From contig JAEOTW010000275.1 in NCBI GenBank assembly GCA_016839655.1, positions 1 to 9,768 on the forward strand: a stretch of 9,768 nt of DNA, given 5' to 3'. How positions within the stretch are numbered: the first letter of the stretch is position 1; every line of letters starts with the position of its first letter. The position numbers and the translations under genes were made by a program. The notes under the pieces are model-generated. The model was not told where the DNA came from and did no database searches. It saw only the letters and a program-made list of their open reading frames with translations. The stretch is from Promethearchaeota archaeon (lineage in GTDB: Archaea; Asgardarchaeota; Lokiarchaeia; Sigynarchaeales; SOKP01). Of this stretch, positions 5,917 to 9,768 are shown piece by piece.

Positions 5917-8457
5917 TTATCTTGATTTTTTATCTCTAATGATTTTTTTACATAAATTTATTCCCAATCCGGTTTTCTGATTTAGAACATAAGGGCTTTC
6001 CTTTTTAGCTTGAGTAGCTGTATGATAACCCGCTTTATATAAAATTCTTGCTCTTACACGAGCTACATCATGTAGTCTTAAGACCAAATCAAATAGTTCT
6101 TCATGAATTCCATAGTGTAATCGAATTTTTAGTGTTTCACACATTTCAGCAACTCTAATTAACTTATCGTGTAGGTCAATCCCATTTGTGCTTAAATTAC
6201 TAGCGATGATTCCAATAAATGTAATGATTCGCTCTAAATTATCTCTTACAGAAAACAGATCTCCCGCCATTATATTATATTTATCTAGAATCTGGTCAAT
6301 AGGTTCCTCATCAGCCCATTCTAAAACAGGCTGCAACATTTTATAGTCTTTAACACGGGATTCTGCTTTAAGAATATCAAAAGATTCTTTGATTAAATCA
6401 TGAAATGTATTAATTTCAACGTATTCCAGCTTAAACCTAATCATTACACCAGAAACTGGATATAAATATAATCTTATTATTAATTTGCCAAAATGAGAAC
6501 ATTTAATTAACCCATTTTCATCTTCCAGAATTAACCCTTTCTCAAATAAGTATGATAGAATGTATTGGTTTTTCACTGACTTTGGAACTATAGAATCAAC
6601 ATATTTCTGAAATTTCGGATCTGGGAGTTGGATCAAATAGAGTAAGAATGATGTAATATGTTTACAAAACTCAAATGAGAATTCATCATTTGCAAAGTTA
6701 TCAGAAATACCATTTTTAAATCCACAAGTACATTGAATACCAGTTTCAATATCAAATTGGCAATAATATACTCCAAATGAAGTCTTCACATATCCAGAAA
6801 TATTTGAATCATTGAGATTTGTTAATTTCACTTGGTAATTACTATCTTTTAACTCTCTTACAGTATTTACATCAGTATGAAGCTTTAGAATATTTATAGG
6901 TGTAATTTCTTTTATCATAAGCAATTGTTCGATGGGAATCTTCTGTTCCTTCATTTTACTTTTAATACCATACCAGAAAAAAGTTTTTTCGAAGAATTGC
7001 TTAAGCTGTTCCAATGTGATTTTCTTTTCCTCATAAATTCTAAGTAAAACCTGTTCTTTAAGAGTATTTATTCTGTTTAAACCTGAGGTAAGATCGTTAT
7101 ATTTGGGAATTGATATATCCTTAAGTACATGATTTTGGAAAAAAGAATCCTCAACCCATATTTTCTCTTCAATATCTCTAACTAAAATTATACCATAACC
7201 AACGGAATCAAGTCCAGGTCTTCCAGCTCTCCCTAATATCTGGAAAACTTCATTTGCGGAAAATGGTTTAAAATAAGAAAAGCCATCTCCATTCTCAAAA
7301 TAACCAGAGAAATTTTTGATATTATGGCCAGATGTTACATATTTTTTAAAGTCTTTTAGGATAACCACACGAGCAGGCGTATTTATACCGGCTGATAAGG
7401 TTGTTGTACAACAGATTATTTTGATTATCCGTTTCCTAAAATTATCTTCAATAATTTTTCTCTCCTTTGGGAGTAGTCCTGCATGATGAAATGCAACACC
7501 AGACTTCACGACTTTTTTTAAATCACGATGCCCGCCTTTAATTGAGGATAACCTTTTTTCTAACGATCTGCACACATTAAGTTCATTTTCTTCAAGATAT
7601 TTCTTTACCAGGTTTTTAATGTTCTCTGCTACTTTCTGTGCTGCTTTCCGACGGTTTACAAAGATAAGTAACTGTCCATTTTTTTCAAGGGTGGATTTGA
7701 TAAATCTTTTGATAGTTGAATCCTTGTTTTGAGTAATTTCAATTTTATAATGGAGTGGAACAGGACGATTATCTGATTTGATTAGAGTTGTCTTATTTCC
7801 AAGCGAAGAAAGCCATGAATTAAAGAATTCTGCATTGGCTATTGTTGCGGACAGTCCAATTATCTGTGGATTATGAAGGAATTCATTTAACCTAACTATT
7901 AAGGACTCTAGCCTTGGTCCTCTATCAGATTCACCGATGATATGGATTTCATCAATTACTATAGTCGATATATTGAAAATCCACTCTTTATCATAAAAAT
8001 TTCTAAGAATTGAGTCCATTTTTTCATATGTGGTAACAATTAAGTCTGCTTTTTCTAACTTTGAGTCATCCACATCATAATCACCTATAGAGAGTTCGAT
8101 TTTTAGGCCAAACCTACTATAGCTTTTCTTAAAATGAGAGTATTTTTCTGTAGCTAGTGCTTTATAAGGAACTAAATATATGGATTTTCCAAATTTTTGA
8201 AAAATATTATTAATAGCACATAATTCACCAATTAAGGTCTTCCCACTTCCAGAAGGTGCACATATTAAAAAAGAGTTCCTAAAAAACAATCCCTTTTTTA
8301 TACTGTTTATTTGAATTTGCCGTAAACTGAAGATTTTTCCCTCAAAAAGGACACGTAGAATACGCTTGTCAGAAATGTACTTAAATATCTCTCTTTCAGG
8401 ATTATTATCTATGTCTTTTTTTTTAATCTTATCCGTAAAATCCGTTAATGTTATCAA
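5917..8457 (-). CDS. hel308: Hel308-type DNA helicase with inserted SWIM zinc finger
   Basis: Superfamily 2 (Ski2-like) 3'-5' DNA helicase. Hel308 enzymes act on forked DNA at stalled replication and in recombination. Of 846 residues, the two RecA domains show Walker A APSGSGKT (67-74), DEIH (169-172), SAT (203-205), FHHAGL (323-328), TLSAGINTP (353-361) and QILGRAGRPG (406-415). A winged helix ends with CSHFGKLIIRLYLYP (653-667), a ratchet region follows near 730-755, and a C-terminal helix-hairpin-helix part (RVRARILYKAGY) is at 800-840. Usual Hel308 proteins have about 700-750 residues. The excess is an insertion in the winged helix at about 505-625 containing C576-x-C578-x19-C598-x-H600, the SWIM zinc signature. 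The start is TTG with AAGGTGG just upstream. The gene follows the small Cys/His gene by 18 bases and precedes the 91-residue gene by 18, forming an operon. Confidence 0.93.
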   Translation of the reverse strand: MITLTDFTDKIKKKDIDNNPEREIFKYISDKRILRVLFEGKIFSLRQIQINSIKKGLFFRNSFLICAPSGSGKTLIGELCAINNIFQKFGKSIYLVPYKALATEKYSHFKKSYSRFGLKIELSIGDYDVDDSKLEKADLIVTTYEKMDSILRNFYDKEWIFNISTIVIDEIHIIGESDRGPRLESLIVRLNEFLHNPQIIGLSATIANAEFFNSWLSSLGNKTTLIKSDNRPVPLHYKIEITQNKDSTIKRFIKSTLEKNGQLLIFVNRRKAAQKVAENIKNLVKKYLEENELNVCRSLEKRLSSIKGGHRDLKKVVKSGVAFHHAGLLPKERKIIEDNFRKRIIKIICCTTTLSAGINTPARVVILKDFKKYVTSGHNIKNFSGYFENGDGFSYFKPFSANEVFQILGRAGRPGLDSVGYGIILVRDIEEKIWVEDSFFQNHVLKDISIPKYNDLTSGLNRINTLKEQVLLRIYEEKKITLEQLKQFFEKTFFWYGIKSKMKEQKIPIEQLLMIKEITPINILKLHTDVNTVRELKDSNYQVKLTNLNDSNISGYVKTSFGVYYCQFDIETGIQCTCGFKNGISDNFANDEFSFEFCKHITSFLLYLIQLPDPKFQKYVDSIVPKSVKNQYILSYLFEKGLILEDENGLIKCSHFGKLIIRLYLYPVSGVMIRFKLEYVEINTFHDLIKESFDILKAESRVKDYKMLQPVLEWADEEPIDQILDKYNIMAGDLFSVRDNLERIITFIGIIASNLSTNGIDLHDKLIRVAEMCETLKIRLHYGIHEELFDLVLRLHDVARVRARILYKAGYHTATQAKKESPYVLNQKTGLGINLCKKIIRDKKSR

Positions 8458-8460
8458 TAT

Positions 8461-8467
8461 CCACCTT
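8461..8467 (-). promoter_or_regulatory. Ribosome binding site of hel308
   Basis: AAGGTGG on the minus strand, three bases before TTG 8457 and six before the next codon, ATA. The first in-frame ATG is far inside helicase domain 1, so this site sets the start. TTG is the conventional choice although the spacing is short. Confidence 0.55.
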
Positions 8468-8475
8468 GGATTATA

Positions 8476-8718
8476 TCAATATGGATTTGTCCATTTTTTC
8501 AAAAGTTCTCGGAAAGTCTGCGAATCTCTTGAAATCTCGATACTTTCTATAACTCCTAAATTTCTTATTTTTAACTCTGAATTAATATAGCAAATTAAGG
8601 CATGAAGAGGGGCTCCATGTAAATGAATATGTGGGAAATAGATATCTGTATTTATTTTTTTTGTAAATTGGGTCTCTATACCAAGAGTTATCTTTCCTTT
8701 ACACAAGGGACATACCAC
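8476..8718 (-). CDS. Small Cys/His (putative zinc) protein upstream of Hel308
   Basis: An 80-residue protein from GTG 8718. A CPLC knuckle (C3, C6) near the start is followed by a short strand region and PHIHLHGAPLHALICYI (29-45), with His30, His32, His34, His39 and Cys43. Some of these could complete a zinc site with the CPLC pair. The second half (KIRNLGVIESIEISRDSQ, then an amphipathic helix TFRELLKKW) looks like a beta-alpha end. The HxLI-x-YI stretch recalls small archaeal zinc proteins with a conserved HxxxVYID segment, but I cannot name the family. The gene is first in the Hel308 operon, so a role with that helicase or in its control is likely. The start is uncertain: the strong ribosome site lies too far upstream, and the frame is open back to 8785 without another standard start codon. 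Confidence 0.72.
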   Translation of the reverse strand: MVCPLCKGKITLGIETQFTKKINTDIYFPHIHLHGAPLHALICYINSELKIRNLGVIESIEISRDSQTFRELLKKWTNPY

Positions 8719-8737
8719 TCTTTGCGATTTATGTTTA

Positions 8738-8745
8738 ACCTCCTT
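8738..8745 (-). promoter_or_regulatory. Strong Shine-Dalgarno site with unusual spacing
   Basis: AAGGAGGT on the minus strand is the best ribosome site in the window, yet the first usable in-frame start, GTG 8718, is 19 bases further on. An ATA in the wrong frame lies four to five bases after it. One extra base there would give an in-frame ATG. Confidence 0.5.
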
Positions 8746-8830
8746 AATATCCCTAATTTTTCCAAAAACTATAACGATAATAAATCACTTGATATTTACT
8801 ATTTACTTAACTACTGTTGGATGTGATTCA

Positions 8831-8897
8831 ATTTAAAGAAAAAAAGTCTAAATATTTATCAATAGAAATTTCTTCTATTTCAATTTTTTCTTTAAAT
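8831..8897. repeat. Nested inverted repeat in the divergent Hel308/HhH control region
   Basis: The outer arms 8831-8844 and 8884-8897 are 14-base perfect inverted copies (ATTTAAAGAAAAAA and its complement). Inside them AATAGAA (8861-8867) and TTCTATT (8873-8879) form a 7-bp hairpin with a five-base loop. Each outer arm holds a TTTAAAT core pointing outward, toward the gene on its own side. The control region of about 240 bases (8719-8960) contains no gene. The repeat may be an operator, paired TATA elements or a cruciform-prone site. Confidence 0.55.
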
Positions 8898-8917
8898 ACC
8901 AATATCATTATTTATGC

Positions 8918-8925
8918 TTTAAATA
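8918..8925 (+). promoter_or_regulatory. TATA box of the HhH protein gene
   Basis: TTTAAATA, centred about 39 bases before ATG 8961, predicts a transcript start near 8948 and a 13-base leader. A second TTTAAATA lies at 8891-8898, at the edge of the inverted repeat, and would give a leader of about 40 bases. No Shine-Dalgarno site precedes the ATG. Confidence 0.4.
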
Positions 8926-8960
8926 GTAACAGTTCCTTATACTAACCTTATACAATACCT

Positions 8961-9768
8961 ATGACCGATACTCAAGAAAGTCTAATGCAAAAGAAATCCG
9001 ATTTAAAATTTTACTACAAAATGGCACAAGAGGCTTTTCAAGCAAATGATGTAGATCAAGCCCTGAAAATATCAAAAAGTGGTCTTAAGCAAGCGAAATT
9101 GTTAAATAAAGGAGATTGGGTGGTTAAATTTGATACTTTTAACACTAATGTTTCTCAATTGCATTCCCTAGTTCCAAGTATAAAGAGAGAATCCCTTACG
9201 ATTGTAAATGGTATTGGTTTGAAAGTTGCTGAAAAACTTGCTACAATTGGAATAAATTCAATTTCAGCTTTAGCAGAAGCATCGCCAAGAAGAATAGCTC
9301 AAATTAATGGTATAGGGTTAGCAAAAGCTCAAAAATTTATAGAAAATGCGAAACAGCATGTGGGGATGAAAAAATTAAATGATTTTCCAGATGTAAATAA
9401 AGCTGAAGAAAATATAGAAATGAGAAAAGAATCAAATTTAAGTGAAGAACCCAATAAATGGTTTGAACCAAAGTATGAAAAACCCGAAACTGAAACATGG
9501 TATTCACCAGAAGTAGATCCTTCTGAATCTGAGACTATTGACAACAATTTAGAGAATTATGACAATCCTATTGAAAACTATGAAGAATTTATTGATGAAA
9601 AAATTGAGGAAAATGAGGAACCAATTGTTAATTCTTATGATTCAGATAATGAAGTAGATTTAGATGAGCCTGATGTAAAAAGGGAATCAGAATTAAAAGA
9701 CTCATTAGTAATTTCACCCGAAATATTACGACAATCTCATCTTAAAATACAAGAACAGGATCCCATCT
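8961..9768 (+). CDS. Helix-hairpin-helix protein with acidic tail (3' end outside window)
   Basis: An open frame from ATG 8961 to the window edge gives 269 residues without a stop. Residues 1-50 are helical with a repeat-like pattern (FYYKMAQEAFQ...ALKISKSGLKQAK), similar to a TPR or MIT-type hairpin. Residues about 75-135 hold two helix-hairpin-helix motifs with the hairpins NGIGLKVAEKL (83-93) and NGIGLAKAQKF (116-126), a tandem arrangement that in other proteins binds the DNA backbone without sequence preference. From about 140 on, the chain is acidic and poor in hydrophobic residues (Glu, Asp, Asn, Pro, with spaced Tyr/Trp) and probably disordered. Lys/Glu-rich helical sequence begins again near 239. 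Such a tail could bind partners or mimic nucleic acid. The gene is divergent from the Hel308 operon and may share its control. The downstream domain is unknown because the gene is cut. Confidence 0.85.
   Translation, partial: MTDTQESLMQKKSDLKFYYKMAQEAFQANDVDQALKISKSGLKQAKLLNKGDWVVKFDTFNTNVSQLHSLVPSIKRESLTIVNGIGLKVAEKLATIGINSISALAEASPRRIAQINGIGLAKAQKFIENAKQHVGMKKLNDFPDVNKAEENIEMRKESNLSEEPNKWFEPKYEKPETETWYSPEVDPSESETIDNNLENYDNPIENYEEFIDEKIEENEEPIVNSYDSDNEVDLDEPDVKRESELKDSLVISPEILRQSHLKIQEQDPI

Noticed and set aside
8366..8590. 74-residue open frame on the plus strand
   Set aside because: It is antisense to the N-terminus of Hel308 and the end of the Cys/His gene, with low-quality hydrophobic composition and no start signals.
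1065..8745. General use of ATA start codons, since ATA lies a few bases after the ribosome sites of hef, hel308 and the Cys/His gene
   Set aside because: Hel308 has a valid TTG directly before its ATA, and in the Cys/His gene the ATA is out of frame. ATA is common in AT-rich DNA, so only the hef case is kept.
8623..8826. 67-residue open frame on the plus strand
   Set aside because: It lies mostly antisense to the Cys/His gene and runs into the control region. It has no ribosome site or recognisable content.
9329..9547. 72-residue open frame on the minus strand, rich in Ser and Phe
   Set aside because: It is the antisense of the acidic tail of the HhH protein; Glu-rich codons read backwards give Ser/Phe-rich sequence.
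1..9768. CRISPR array, tRNA or rRNA genes, insertion sequences
   Set aside because: No regularly spaced repeats, no structural RNA signatures and no transposase or terminal repeats were seen on either strand.

Overview
The window is AT-rich DNA (about 30% GC by eye) from an archaeon. The signs are two archaeal-type repair helicases (Hef/FANCM-like and Hel308-like), TATA boxes of the TTTATATA or TTTAAATA kind close to start codons, Shine-Dalgarno sites of the GGTGA/GGAGG kind, and small zinc-ribbon/winged-helix proteins typical of archaeal information processing. The many small unrecognised proteins and the domain combinations would fit an Asgard-type lineage. That is a guess; no marker here settles it.

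Layout. Positions 3-416: 3' end of a cell-surface protein with one membrane anchor. 462-3777 (+): a tight three-gene operon of a winged-helix-like protein, a Hef-type helicase and a zinc-ribbon/winged-helix protein. The helicase has no ATG, GTG or TTG start that keeps its whole domain. An ATA at 1078, correctly spaced from a GGTGA ribosome site, is the best candidate. Its C-terminus looks like an XPF/ERCC4 nuclease fold that has lost its catalytic residues.

3795-5590: four small genes in alternating orientation. Two minus-strand genes encode clear paralogues of 78 and 79 aa from a family I do not recognise, sharing an N-(V/I)-I-I-P-F-S-K-F core and an ERHP-hydrophobic-Y motif. Each is divergent from a plus-strand membrane protein, so the arrangement occurs twice in tandem. 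The second membrane protein is itself an internal duplication.

5623-8718 (-): an operon of a small Cys/His protein, a Hel308-type helicase with a SWIM-type zinc site inserted in its winged-helix domain, and a short helical protein. 8961 to the window end (+): a divergent gene, cut by the edge, for a protein with a helical N-terminus, two helix-hairpin-helix motifs and a long acidic tail. The divergent control region between them carries a nested inverted repeat whose arms contain TATA-like cores.

Taken together, two helicase systems known for work at stalled replication forks and a HhH DNA-binding candidate lie within about 9 kb, each with unrecognised small neighbours. The most novel items are the paralogue/membrane-protein pairs, the SWIM insertion in Hel308, the dead-nuclease-like tail of Hef, and the Hef start codon.
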